A stretch of DNA of 55,961 bases from Bacillota bacterium (GCA_009773495.1 WSXW01000011.1:1-55961), one strand, 5' to 3'. Counted from the stretch's first letter, positions 43,619 through 52,497 are shown. Notes: generated by a model from the letters alone, not told the origin. Program-made: numbers and translations.

Positions 43619-43857
43619 TACTCTTCCCCCCTTTCTCTAGTAAACATATTTTTCATCTGACTGAGGTCGCCCTGAATTCTTGAGGCAGACACGTTCTCCG
43701 CCTGTATTGCAGCATAGATTTCCTCTCGGTAAATGAATACTCCACGGGGAGCAGAGATACCTAAGCGGACCACATCGCCTCTGACTTCAACCACAACTAT
43801 CTCAATCTCATCCCCAACGCGCAATTTTTCCCCTACCTTGCGCGCTAGTACTAACAT
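43618..43857 (-). CDS. csrA: translational regulator CsrA
   Basis: CsrA binds GGA-containing RNA hairpins and blocks translation. The 79-residue protein opens with MLVLARKVGEKLRVGDEIEI and has the RNA-binding GVFIYREEIY segment, plus the longer C-terminal tail usual in Gram-positive species. It overlaps fliW by seven bases and mcp by one. A matching target is seen in the fliC leader. Confidence 0.97.
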   Translation of the reverse strand: MLVLARKVGEKLRVGDEIEIVVVEVRGDVVRLGISAPRGVFIYREEIYAAIQAENVSASRIQGDLSQMKNMFTRERGEE

Positions 43858-44315
43858 GCTGCTTCCTCCACAAAAAGAGGATGGCGCAGTGGATAGTTAA
43901 AGTCGTGGAGGATAACTTGTTGGGCGAGGCGCCTCGGATCGCTAGTCTCTTGGCGCTTGTCGCTAAAGGAAGCTGGCGGCTCGATAACTATCGGCGCCAT
44001 CAAGTTCGTTGTGGCCTGTGTGAAGTCGCCATTTGGGACTTTAACTATGGTATACACCTTGGCATCCTGCCCCAGTTGAGCCTGCTCCCTGGCAAACTCT
44101 AAACGGTAATCAGGGTAGAGAGCTTGTACGTCAAGCAACAAGAAGGCGGCGCTTGGGTCGTGTGCAAATTGCAGCCAATTCAATAATGGCAAGTCAGGAA
44201 CAGGAACTACAACAGCGTTCTGCCAATCGGTGAGGCCAACCACACCGCTGGGAAAATGTACCAATTCTTGTTCCTGTACCTCAATAATGCCGATGCGAGT
44301 GCTATTTATAATCAT
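43851..44315 (-). CDS. fliW: flagellar assembly factor FliW
   Basis: FliW binds flagellin and CsrA by turns, so that free flagellin relieves or imposes CsrA repression. The 154-residue protein has the family segments FPSGVVGLTDW, FLLLDV and the late LMAPIVIE. Its gene is next to csrA and flgL, the usual arrangement. Confidence 0.96.
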   Translation of the reverse strand: MIINSTRIGIIEVQEQELVHFPSGVVGLTDWQNAVVVPVPDLPLLNWLQFAHDPSAAFLLLDVQALYPDYRLEFAREQAQLGQDAKVYTIVKVPNGDFTQATTNLMAPIVIEPPASFSDKRQETSDPRRLAQQVILHDFNYPLRHPLFVEEAAC

Positions 44316-44325
44316 TTGCCTTACC

Positions 44326-45210
44326 CTAGCGCAGGTAGTCTAGAAGTGTAGGCTGCATGACTCGAGCCCCTGCTGCTAGTGCTGCCTGATAGACGTGCTC
44401 TTTTACATTGTAATTCATTATCGCTTCGGCCATATCCACATCTCCTAGCACTGACTGCAGTTGCTTCAAGGTCAGCACCTCATCTAGGTAGCGCGAGTCA
44501 GTCATCTCCAAGCGGTTTTGCCTAGCACCGATGGTAGCTCTCTCTGTGAGAATTGTGTTAAAAGCTGCATCTACTGCAACCATTGCCGCTTGGCCATCAC
44601 TACCTGAGCGCAGAGCCGTACTTAGGTCATGCAATGACTTAAATACGCCGCCGTCAATAAAAGCCTTGTTGCCCTCGATATTAACCTTCATTTCAATACC
44701 ACGTAGGATTTCGTATTTTATAGCACCAGAACCGGCGCCAGTGCCTCTCGTCCCCACAACTCCCCCTACAAGAGCAAACGGCTGACCTTGGTGGTAGGTG
44801 CCGCCAAATAAAAAGCGTTCACCATCAAACGAGGAATTAGATAATGTCACTACGTGCTCAAGAAGCTGGTCTATCTCACCCGCAATGTAATCCCTCGAAT
44901 TCTGGGGTGTGGTGCCCGTAAAACCGCCTTGTGCTAGTGTCTTAGCCCGGCCTAGCGACTCACCAATTTTATCTAAAGTCGCATCGGTAAGGCTAACCCA
45001 AGCAACAGCATCACGCACGTTGGACTGGTACTGGGCGGTTTCACTCAGGGCGGCATTGATGTTCAGGAGCTTGGCGGCCACAACAGGGTTATCGGAAGGC
45101 TTGCTAATGACTTGGCCAGACATTTGGCTCTGCGCCTTGCTTAACTCTCGCAAGGAACGGCCTAAATTGCGCATGACGTTATTACGAAGAGTGTTATCGG
45201 CTACGCGCAT
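44326..45210 (-). CDS. flgL: hook-filament junction protein FlgL (HAP3)
   Basis: A flagellin-like protein of 294 residues: N-terminal RNVMRNLGRSLRELSKAQSQ-like helix with ISKPSDNPVVAAK, and the C-terminal helix with LGDVDMAEAIMNYNVKEHVYQAAL. It sits six bases after flgK. Confidence 0.95.
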   Translation of the reverse strand: MRVADNTLRNNVMRNLGRSLRELSKAQSQMSGQVISKPSDNPVVAAKLLNINAALSETAQYQSNVRDAVAWVSLTDATLDKIGESLGRAKTLAQGGFTGTTPQNSRDYIAGEIDQLLEHVVTLSNSSFDGERFLFGGTYHQGQPFALVGGVVGTRGTGAGSGAIKYEILRGIEMKVNIEGNKAFIDGGVFKSLHDLSTALRSGSDGQAAMVAVDAAFNTILTERATIGARQNRLEMTDSRYLDEVLTLKQLQSVLGDVDMAEAIMNYNVKEHVYQAALAAGARVMQPTLLDYLR

Positions 45211-45215
45211 TGTTC

Positions 45216-46634
45216 TTACCTCCCTAGATTAATTAGTGTCTGCAGCATCTCGTCGATAGTGGTAAGGAGCTTGGCTGCTGCTTGATAGCCATGTTGGAAC
45301 TGGATCATATACGACAGTTCTTCATCGATAGATACCCCAGACGCCTCTTCTCTGCGACCCACTAACTGTGAGGTTAATGACTCCTGGTTTAATACCATGC
45401 GCTCAGCTTGTTGGGATTCGACACCGACAGAGTTGATGATGCCGGCGTAATAGGACTCGATAGAAGTGGTTCCATCGTTAAAAATAGGGGCGCTGCGGAG
45501 GCGTGCGATAGCTAAAGCGTTCTCACCCTGAGAGCGGCCTGTGTCAGGAGCTAGATTAGCTGCTGCACGCATATAGGCCGGATTATCAACTAGCTCTTGG
45601 TTAACCCTGATGAACTTAAGAACATTGTCCGTGGGAGTGTGACTTAGCACGAAAAAGTCGCCTGTATTGATTCCTCCATCGGATAACGGAACTCCATTCT
45701 TGTGGATTTTGTTAATCTCAGTCATAAGTGTAGTTGCCATCTTCTTGAGTTTGCCGCTAAAATCGTTGGCTATAAAGTCTCGAACGGCATACATACCCGC
45801 GATGCGTCCGGTGCTAGGACCAAGGTCGACGCCGTCGGCCCACTGCACTTTTACGTGACCTTCGACCATCTTGGATTGGACTTGGGTCGCCCTGCTTTCC
45901 TGTACAAGGTATCTACCCTTAATGCTGACATCGACAGAGCCATTACGTTGGAAGATGGGCGTAAAGTTTGTGAGCTCTGACAGATTATCGAGTAGTAAAT
46001 CCCGCTCATCCATCAGATCGTTAGGGTTAAGCCCTGCCCCCACGTTCGCGACTATCTGTTTATTAAGGGCAGCAACTTGCGTGGATATGGAGTTCATGTC
46101 CCGCACCGCAATATCTACCTTGACGTTGAGGTCACTCACTATAGTCTCGAGCTGGATGGCAGCGCCGTTAAGCGAGCTGGCCAAAGTTGCCGAGGTCTCA
46201 AGCACAGCGGCTCTAGTAGAGCCGCTAGTCGGGTTTTTGGCAAGCTCCTGCCAAGCACCCCAAAACCGCTCAAACACGGTACTTAAACCTGTCTCTGACG
46301 GCTCCATCATAATCATCTCTACGCTGGTTAGGCTCATTGACGTCTCATCCCAATAACCTAGTTTGCTAAGCTGAGGGCGCAGCTGAAAGTCTAGAAATGA
46401 ATCGCGGATACGCCTGATCTCACCTATCTGAACACCCGTGCCGATTTGGCCTGCTCCTGCTGCTTTATTAGCGGAAGCAGAGTTGAATGGCGCAGTGGTT
46501 TGAAAGATAGCTTGCTGCCGCGAGTAACCCGCCGTAGAAGAGTTAGCAATGTTGTGCGCCGTTACATCTAGAGCGGCCTTATGAGCGGACATACCCCGCC
46601 GTGCGATATTAAACCCAAAAAAAGTGGAAGTCAT
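45216..46634 (-). CDS. flgK: hook-filament junction protein FlgK (HAP1)
   Basis: A 472-residue HAP1. The N-terminus has LDVTAHNIANSSTAGYSRQQ. The C-terminus has GVSIDEELSYMIQFQHGYQ followed by the LLTTIDEMLQTL helix. It is shorter than enterobacterial FlgK, normal for Clostridia. The flgN gene lies just upstream. Confidence 0.96.
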   Translation of the reverse strand: MTSTFFGFNIARRGMSAHKAALDVTAHNIANSSTAGYSRQQAIFQTTAPFNSASANKAAGAGQIGTGVQIGEIRRIRDSFLDFQLRPQLSKLGYWDETSMSLTSVEMIMMEPSETGLSTVFERFWGAWQELAKNPTSGSTRAAVLETSATLASSLNGAAIQLETIVSDLNVKVDIAVRDMNSISTQVAALNKQIVANVGAGLNPNDLMDERDLLLDNLSELTNFTPIFQRNGSVDVSIKGRYLVQESRATQVQSKMVEGHVKVQWADGVDLGPSTGRIAGMYAVRDFIANDFSGKLKKMATTLMTEINKIHKNGVPLSDGGINTGDFFVLSHTPTDNVLKFIRVNQELVDNPAYMRAAANLAPDTGRSQGENALAIARLRSAPIFNDGTTSIESYYAGIINSVGVESQQAERMVLNQESLTSQLVGRREEASGVSIDEELSYMIQFQHGYQAAAKLLTTIDEMLQTLINLGR

Positions 46635-46644
46635 ACGTCCCCTC

Positions 46645-46986
46645 CTATGCTCGGATATCTATCCGCAGGCTTTTCGCGCGCGGCGCGGTTAAATTCCCAT
46701 CTTCGCCATACGCTTCTTCTCCCCCTAGTAACCGCAGCATCCTACGGGAGAATGCTAGGCTCTGCTGAGCGAGTAGCTGGTTTAACTGCACTAGCGCAGC
46801 TACTTGCTGTAGCTGTTGTCTCTGGTTGTCTGACAAAATAGGCTTTGAACCCAAAAATCTATTCAAATCAACCGTCAGTATTTCCTGTTCCTCGATAGAC
46901 TTAAGTACCTGCTCAACGTCATCCTGTACCATGGCCTGTTGCTCAACAGCGAGGTTGGCGAGCATCCTCTCTAGTATTTCGCTCAT
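46645..46986 (-). CDS. flgN: flagellar export chaperone FlgN
   Basis: A 113-residue helical protein, the probable chaperone for FlgK and FlgL. Sequence conservation is low in this family. The call rests on its coiled-coil profile (LLQRLL-type heptads, many Gln/Glu), and on its overlap with flgM (ATGA) and position before flgK. Confidence 0.85.
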   Translation of the reverse strand: MSEILERMLANLAVEQQAMVQDDVEQVLKSIEEQEILTVDLNRFLGSKPILSDNQRQQLQQVAALVQLNQLLAQQSLAFSRRMLRLLGGEEAYGEDGNLTAPRAKSLRIDIRA

Positions 46987-47267
46987 TTAAGAGTACCTCT
47001 TTGAAGCAACATCTCAGAAGATAACTTTTCGGCTAATACTTTAGTATCAGTTTGGTAGGCGCCCTGTGCCAAGGCCGACTTGATAGCAGACACTTTATCC
47101 TGATCAAACGGTTCATCTGCCGCCAAGCACTCCTGCAGGAGACGCGCTGCGGGAGATATACTGATGCTATCTTTGCTGGCAGTATGCTTGGTTTCTTTGG
47201 TCTTACTTAGTTCGTTCTGCAACTGAGCATACCTAATGGTCGCTTCGGTCTTACTACTTATCTTCAT
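46983..47267 (-). CDS. flgM: anti-sigma-D factor FlgM
   Basis: A 94-residue protein that binds sigma-D until it is exported through the finished hook. The C-terminal half has the family pattern SISISPAARLLQE and DKVSAIKSALAQGAYQTD, then LAEKL. It lies in the sigma-D controlled cheW operon, so sigma-D would raise its own inhibitor. Confidence 0.93.
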   Translation of the reverse strand: MKISSKTEATIRYAQLQNELSKTKETKHTASKDSISISPAARLLQECLAADEPFDQDKVSAIKSALAQGAYQTDTKVLAEKLSSEMLLQRGTLK

Positions 47268-47276
47268 AATACACCT

Positions 47277-48314
47277 CTATTTCTTAACTGAGGTACTTAA
47301 AAACTCTACTATTTGCTCCAAGTTTAAGACGCGATGTGCAAGCTTGGACTCCACGATTACTCGAGGCATCCCGTAGATCACGGCCGACTCTTCTGACTCA
47401 GCTACAATATGCGCACCCTTAGCGTGTAGTGCCTTGACTCCCTCTAGCCCATCCTGCCCCATTCCTGTTAACACCACTGCTAACACATGCGGCGCGAAGG
47501 CCTCGGCGCTAAGAAAGAGAGCGTTTACACTCGGTCGGTATAGGCCTAGCGCCGCTTCTGGAAGCAGGATTTCTATAATCATTCGAGACTCATGCTTCCT
47601 CACTACTGTATGGCTGCCGGCTGGGGCGATGTATACCGTGCTAGGTTCTAATTCAGCTCCATGCACGGCTTCCACCACTTTGATCTTACTGCATTGGTCT
47701 AAACGATGCGCCATTGGTCCGGTAAAGCCTACTGGGATATGTTGTGCTACAACAATTGGCGCTGGAAAATCCTCAGGTAGCTCGGGAATTATTCTCTGCA
47801 GTGCCGCAGGCCCGCCCGTAGAGCATCCTACTACCACTAGCTCAAAGCTACTTGGCGGGGTCTTACTGACAGTCTTTGGTTTGACCGCCACAACTCCGCC
47901 AGCCGACAAGTGCGCCGTGGCCGCTGACCGGAGCCTAGGAGCTATGGCCGCCGCCAATTGATCGATATCGGCTCGACGTTGCGGCTTTGAGATAACATCA
48001 ACCGCGCCCATCTCTAGTGCCTCTAGGGTTTCGCGAGCGCCTTCCACCGTGAGGCTACTCACCATCACCACTGGAGTGGGGGTCTCGCGCATAATCTGGG
48101 CTAGCGCCTCCAAACCTGATAACACTGGCATATCGACATCGAGGGTGATCACATCCGGCCGCAGTTCGCGAGTCTTAGTCACTGCCTCTTTACCGTTCCT
48201 TGCCAAACCAATGACCTGCATATCCTCACTGGCGTTAATTGCATTGCTAATAAGTTGGCGCATAAAAGCAGAATCATCCACAACTAGTACTTTTAGTTTG
48301 GGCTTATGTGTCAT
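47277..48314 (-). CDS. cheB: chemotaxis methylesterase/deamidase CheB
   Basis: CheB removes receptor methyl groups when phosphorylated by CheA. The receiver domain (about 1-120) has Asp59 in VITLDVDMP. The catalytic domain (about 155-340) has the Ser in GCSTGGPAALQ, His in AQHIPVGFTG and Asp in LTGMGQDG. Length is 345. ATG overlaps the cheA stop (ATGA). Confidence 0.97.
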   Translation of the reverse strand: MTHKPKLKVLVVDDSAFMRQLISNAINASEDMQVIGLARNGKEAVTKTRELRPDVITLDVDMPVLSGLEALAQIMRETPTPVVMVSSLTVEGARETLEALEMGAVDVISKPQRRADIDQLAAAIAPRLRSAATAHLSAGGVVAVKPKTVSKTPPSSFELVVVGCSTGGPAALQRIIPELPEDFPAPIVVAQHIPVGFTGPMAHRLDQCSKIKVVEAVHGAELEPSTVYIAPAGSHTVVRKHESRMIIEILLPEAALGLYRPSVNALFLSAEAFAPHVLAVVLTGMGQDGLEGVKALHAKGAHIVAESEESAVIYGMPRVIVESKLAHRVLNLEQIVEFLSTSVKK

Positions 48315-50251
48315 TTCTTCTTATTGATCAGGTCAAACAGTCCTTTGACGTCGATAATAGGAATGACCCTTCCGTCTCCCAAAATCGTTGCCCCCGCAAA
48401 TTCTCGATTATCATGGAAAAAGGGGCCTAAAGGTTTTATGACTATTTCCTGTTCACCTAGTAATCGGTCTACCAAGAGACCAACTTTAGTGTTACCGCTT
48501 GTAGCGACCACTAGGTTACTAGGGACTTCCGTTGGCTTAACTAACTCTAGGACTTGATGCATCCCTACCAAGGGAATAATCTGCTCACGCACAACTATGC
48601 ACTCGAGGCCTTGCACTGTTTTTACCTCTACAGAATGCATACGCTTAGTCTCACTTACCGAAACTATGGGAACCGCGTAATCTCTGTCGCCTACGCGCAC
48701 GAGCAAGGCTCGGATAATAGCTAAGGTCAGTGGTAACCGGATAACAAACTTAGTGCCAGAACCCACTTTACTAGTTATATTTACACTGCCTCCGAGCTTT
48801 TCCAACTGACTCTTTACGATATCCATACCGACACCGCGGCCGGAGACATCTGTGACCTTGCTCGCAGTGCTTAGCCCAGGTAAGAATATGAGTTGATTAA
48901 CTTGCTCAGGAGTCATGGCGTTCACTTGGTCCTCAGTGGTCAAACCCATAGCTACAGCCTTGCGACTGACAGCCTGCCCATCTATGCCCCGTCCATCATC
49001 ACTAATCGTAATTACCACGTTGTTCTCCTCGTGTGTAGCCCTCAGTGTAATGTTTCCTGCAGCAGATTTGCCAGCGGCTAACCGGTCAGCAGGTGAGTCT
49101 ACACCATGGTCGACGGCATTGCGCACGATGTGGATTAAAGGATCGCGGATTTCCTCCACGATAGTACGGTCCAGCTCTGTTTCGTTACCCTCCAAATGAA
49201 GTTCTATTTGCTTGCCTAAGCCTTGCGAGAGGTCGCGCACCAAGCGCGGGAAGGTGCTAAATAGCTGCGAGATCGGAATCATACGCGCCTTCATAATCTC
49301 TAGTTGTAAGTCACCAGTAATCCGCCCTAACTGACCCGACACAGCCATGAGTGTACGCACTGATGCATCTTCCTTATTCTGTCGCTCCATAATGCCAGCG
49401 ATGGTTGCGAGCCTGTTGCGCTCAATGACCAGTTCCCCCACCAAATTCATGAGGACTTCTAGCTTTTTGACGTCTACACGCACCGAATGCTGTCTGGCCT
49501 CATGGCGCAACTCTGTTGGCGCCTGACCTGGCATAGTCTTAGCGGTGGTTTCGGTCAAGACGGTCTGCAGTTTTACGTCCTCAATATCTCCATCCTGGCC
49601 TAAGAACGCTACCACATTATCTGGTGAATCCTCTGTAATTAAATCCACGACAAAGCGTAAATCAAAACGTTCCGCCATAAGGTCGACTTCGGACGGCTCG
49701 CAATTTATAACCTGGCCTAACTGCTTTAGACTCTGCAAAATTACGTAAGAACGCGCCGACTTCATAACGGTGCCGGCTCGCAAAGTAATCTCCACTCTAA
49801 GTTTAGGCATGTGTTGCACTTTCGCCGTTGGTAAAACTGCAACTGGCATGGCCGCAGCCACTTGCGACTGTGCCTGTAAGAATTGGGCCAAAGAGCCCAC
49901 AACTGCGGAAATATTGTATGAACGCTCTACGCCACTTGCGTAGACATCATGCTTTATTTGCCTAATCATATCAAGGCCCGAGAGCAATGCAGAAAACAAG
50001 AGCGGTGTAGCGCCCACTTGTTTTTGCCTGAGACAACTGAGCACACTCTCCATTTGGTGAGCTACCTCGGCCATCTGCGTAAATCCCATAGCCCCTGCCG
50101 AACCCTTGACGGTATGTGCATCGCGAAATACCTCGTTTATAATCCTTGGCTCTTCGGGGTACTTCTCCAACAACACCAAGTTACCCGTCAAACGGTCGAT
50201 AATTTCTTCTGCCTCATCTAGGAACAAACGCAAGTAATCACTGTTTTGCAT
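48311..50251 (-). CDS. cheA: chemotaxis histidine kinase CheA
   Basis: A 646-residue CheA. P1 has the phospho-acceptor His46 in FRDAHTVKGSAG. P2 (about 145-230) would bind CheY/CheB. P3 is the dimer helix pair (VRVDVKKLEVLMNLVGELV). P4 has HIVRNAVDHGVDSP and ISDDGRGID. P5 is the CheW-like domain (about 505-640). ATG at 50251 follows GGGGTGG by six bases and lies inside the end of cheW. Domain order is complete. Confidence 0.97.
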   Translation of the reverse strand: MQNSDYLRLFLDEAEEIIDRLTGNLVLLEKYPEEPRIINEVFRDAHTVKGSAGAMGFTQMAEVAHQMESVLSCLRQKQVGATPLLFSALLSGLDMIRQIKHDVYASGVERSYNISAVVGSLAQFLQAQSQVAAAMPVAVLPTAKVQHMPKLRVEITLRAGTVMKSARSYVILQSLKQLGQVINCEPSEVDLMAERFDLRFVVDLITEDSPDNVVAFLGQDGDIEDVKLQTVLTETTAKTMPGQAPTELRHEARQHSVRVDVKKLEVLMNLVGELVIERNRLATIAGIMERQNKEDASVRTLMAVSGQLGRITGDLQLEIMKARMIPISQLFSTFPRLVRDLSQGLGKQIELHLEGNETELDRTIVEEIRDPLIHIVRNAVDHGVDSPADRLAAGKSAAGNITLRATHEENNVVITISDDGRGIDGQAVSRKAVAMGLTTEDQVNAMTPEQVNQLIFLPGLSTASKVTDVSGRGVGMDIVKSQLEKLGGSVNITSKVGSGTKFVIRLPLTLAIIRALLVRVGDRDYAVPIVSVSETKRMHSVEVKTVQGLECIVVREQIIPLVGMHQVLELVKPTEVPSNLVVATSGNTKVGLLVDRLLGEQEIVIKPLGPFFHDNREFAGATILGDGRVIPIIDVKGLFDLINKKK

Positions 50252-50705
50252 ATATTCCCACCCCAATCTCTGCTACTATTTCGTGTTGTTCCGCAAAAAG
50301 CGCTTCTATATTAATAACAATCACTAAGTTATTGTTATAGTGGCAAAGCCCTGCTACATAAGCCGCTGTAGCAACCTCAGGGGCCGGGATCAGAGTGCTG
50401 TCTATTAATGTAATGACCTCACTGACAAAGTCAACTATAAGTCCTACTCTGAGCTCATCAAAGTCGATGATGATGATGCGCGTCTCTTTATCATCTACCC
50501 GTTCAGGTAAACCAAGGCGTTTGCGTAGGCATACCACCGGTATTATCTGGCCGCGCAGATTAAGAATGCCCTCAATATAGGGCTTGGTGCGCGGAATAGG
50601 GGTTATATCTTCCATACGCGATATTTCTTTAACACCTTGCGTGTCGATAGCGTATAATTCCGCATTAATACCAAATATAACTAGTTGTAATTGCTTTATT
50701 GACAT
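50238..50705 (-). CDS. cheW: chemotaxis coupling protein CheW
   Basis: CheW ties CheA to receptors. The 155-residue beta-barrel has FGINAELYAIDTQGVKEI and ILNLRGQIIPVVCLRKRLG, then IIIDF. It is the first gene of the operon running to mcp. A sigma-D promoter lies about 50-75 bases before the ATG. Confidence 0.96.
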   Translation of the reverse strand: MSIKQLQLVIFGINAELYAIDTQGVKEISRMEDITPIPRTKPYIEGILNLRGQIIPVVCLRKRLGLPERVDDKETRIIIIDFDELRVGLIVDFVSEVITLIDSTLIPAPEVATAAYVAGLCHYNNNLVIVINIEALFAEQHEIVAEIGVGIYAKQ

Positions 50706-50752
50706 ATCTATCCCTCCAAAAACTCTTATGTTGTCATAGCCCTATTAGTTGT

Positions 50753-50780
50753 TAATCGGCATGTTCAGTGAAATTCTTTA
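50753..50780 (-). promoter_or_regulatory. sigma-D promoter of the cheW-mcp operon
   Basis: Minus strand TAAA (50777-50780), 16-base spacer, GCCGATTA (50753-50760). Places CheW/CheA/CheB, FlgM, hook-associated proteins, FliW, CsrA and the receptor under sigma-D. Confidence 0.82.
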
Positions 50781-50800
50781 GTATTTGGCAAAAAGAAATA

Positions 50801-50856
50801 GTGCTCTTAGCACGCGGCACATCGCATATAGCACATGCACATAGTGCTCAGTGCCC
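50801..50856. repeat. degenerate GCACATAG-type repeat array
   Basis: Units such as GCACGCGGCACATCGCATAT, AGCACATGCACATAGTGC and CAGTGCCC follow each other. It is directly followed by the TTTTTGC motif at 50862. Confidence 0.5.
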
Positions 50857-50861
50857 AATAT

Positions 50862-50880
50862 GATTTTTGCTTTTTGATTT
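50862..50880. repeat. TTTTTGCTTTTTGATTT motif, copy 2
   Basis: GATTTTTGCTTTTTGATTT, same orientation as copies at 38990 and 52223. Followed by CGACTAGCGACTAGCGACT near 50894. Confidence 0.7.
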
Positions 50881-50928
50881 GTTTACCCCCCGGCGACTAG
50901 CGACTAGCGACTCACAGCCCTATACAAG

Positions 50929-50957
50929 AAAAACGCAGGATTCACTCCTGCGTTTTT
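50929..50957 (-). terminator. terminator of the M28 peptidase gene, overlapping its stop
   Basis: Minus strand AAAAACGCAGGA/TCCTGCGTTTTT, 12-bp stem with a 5-base loop and U-tract. The TGA stop of the peptidase (50942-50944) is in the loop. Confidence 0.88.
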
Positions 50958-52066
50958 TGCTGTCCTAAGTCAGCCACTAGTTCCGCCACGAACTCTACCG
51001 CTGTTTCTACAGTCTTTAGTTCTACGTTTGCAAAAGTATCCGTCGGCCAGTGCCAATTAGGTAATAGCCCTTCATCATTCATGCTGAGAAAGCTGACCGC
51101 CTTATACCCACGCACGAGAGCTGGCATGGCGTCGGTCGAGAGCAAATTGTAAACACCTTGCTTAACACCAAGCTCTGGTCTACGCTTAGCTACACGCTGA
51201 CAGGCTTCAATGAGCTCAGTAGGAGCCTTGAAAACTGGGAACATCCCTTCGCCGGACATATAGTGTAGGCTACCCGCTCCTATGTTGTCTAGATTAACGA
51301 ACACAGACTCTTTGTGACGACTACCGTACTCCTCTAGGAAGCGAATCATGCCGTAAGTCCCGGCTTCCTCACATCCCGTTAACAGTACACTGAGTTGTAC
51401 ACCGTCCGGCAATGTTGCCTTAAATCTCTCTGCTACAGCCAGCACAGCACCTACACCCGAGGCGTTATCATTTGCACCGTTAGTATAACGATTCCAGATT
51501 TCACGGTGTATGAGGGTAATAGAGGCAAAGGCTAGATACAAACAGGGTAAAAGTGCAACAAAACGCCACGCGCCCCCCCACAAGCTAGCAACAAACAACA
51601 GGATGGGTGCGGCGCATAACGAAGCAACCATCAAGAGAAAAGAGGTCCGGAAACCCTTGACCATGGCTGGGCTAAAATTAATCCCAGCTTTACTGCTATC
51701 AAGGTGCGCCACCAAGACTACCTGGCGACCCTGCCCCTTAGGATGGGTGGCGTAGATATTTTGGCTCGCCCCGGTGGGAAAGACTCTACTCAAAACTTGA
51801 TATGTATTTAGATCCATAAAAAAGAGGATGGAACCAAGTAACGATAACAACGGCCAATCTAATGCCCAAGCAACAAGCGGCCACAAATAGAAGGTTATGT
51901 ACAGCCATGAAAATGTAGTGAGCGCTTTAAATCGCTGTTCTATAACCTCGTACCCCATGCCTTTGAGTAAGTCTTTACAATAGTTGGCGGCACGTTTCTC
52001 TTCCGAAGTAGCAGAGCCACGGGCACCAATTTCTTCACTTAAATGGTATACAACACGCTTCAGCAT
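50942..52066 (-). CDS. membrane-anchored M28 family zinc aminopeptidase
   Basis: A 374-residue metallopeptidase. All zinc ligands and the base are present: His121 and Asp123 (VAHLDSS), Asp200 (NGANDNASG), Glu233/Glu234 (GCEEAG), Asp260 (LDNIGAG) and His339 (NWHWPTDT). Two membrane segments (about 54-87) precede the first ligand. Two more (about 142-187) lie between Asp123 and Asp200, inside the catalytic domain. ATG at 52066 follows GGAGGTG by six bases; the upstream ATG at 52081 lies at that ribosome site. Substrate unknown. It stands alone with its own terminator. Confidence 0.88.
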   Translation of the reverse strand: MLKRVVYHLSEEIGARGSATSEEKRAANYCKDLLKGMGYEVIEQRFKALTTFSWLYITFYLWPLVAWALDWPLLSLLGSILFFMDLNTYQVLSRVFPTGASQNIYATHPKGQGRQVVLVAHLDSSKAGINFSPAMVKGFRTSFLLMVASLCAAPILLFVASLWGGAWRFVALLPCLYLAFASITLIHREIWNRYTNGANDNASGVGAVLAVAERFKATLPDGVQLSVLLTGCEEAGTYGMIRFLEEYGSRHKESVFVNLDNIGAGSLHYMSGEGMFPVFKAPTELIEACQRVAKRRPELGVKQGVYNLLSTDAMPALVRGYKAVSFLSMNDEGLLPNWHWPTDTFANVELKTVETAVEFVAELVADLGQQKTQE

Positions 52067-52386
52067 TCGCTTCACCTCCACAATGGAGATTCACCATAGC
52101 GACTTAATATTCCTGCAAGCAGCCTAGAGCCCTTAACATATTCTATTGTTGGTTAAAAGCGTACTACCTACGTCATTGATTTAGAACCTGTCAGTGCTAG
52201 GGCGCTACACCCATTCCCATAGGATTTTTGCTTTTTGATTTTATTTGTCTCACTGCCCCCTAGTGTAGTTTTTTGTGATTAGTGATTTTTCCCAGTTCAT
52301 GTTTCATGCTTCTTGTTTCATGTGTCCTGCGCTGCCCCTATTGCCCCACCTGCCAGGTAGCCACACGGACAACCGTGCATAGAGTC
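52067..52386. other. gap upstream of the M28 peptidase gene
   Basis: No gene is seen. It holds a TTTTTGC motif (52223-52242) and the words TTGTGATTAGTGATTTTT and CATGTTTCATGCTTC with CTTGTTTCATG, which resemble the repeat patches of the other gaps. Confidence 0.5.
52223..52242. repeat. TTTTTGCTTTTTGATTT motif, copy 3
   Basis: GATTTTTGCTTTTTGATTTT, identical over its core to copies at 38990 and 50862. Confidence 0.7.
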
Positions 52387-52462
52387 AAGTACAGTGCCCC
52401 CCCCCAAGGGGCAATGTCATTGAGCTTATCTAAATGACATTGCCCCAAGGGGTGCTGTACTT
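52387..52462. repeat. long hairpin element, about 30-bp arms
   Basis: The left arm (52387-52421) and right arm (52433-52462) pair through AAGTACAG, CCCC and GGGGCAATGTCATT around an 11-base loop. The left arm has five extra Cs. The inner GGGGCAATGTCATT stem is perfect. The plus side ends in TTTTT. It may be a MITE-like or REP-like element; a bidirectional terminator is possible. Confidence 0.75.
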
Positions 52463-52497
52463 TTTGATGGAGTGGCGACCACAATACGCGGCCGTTA

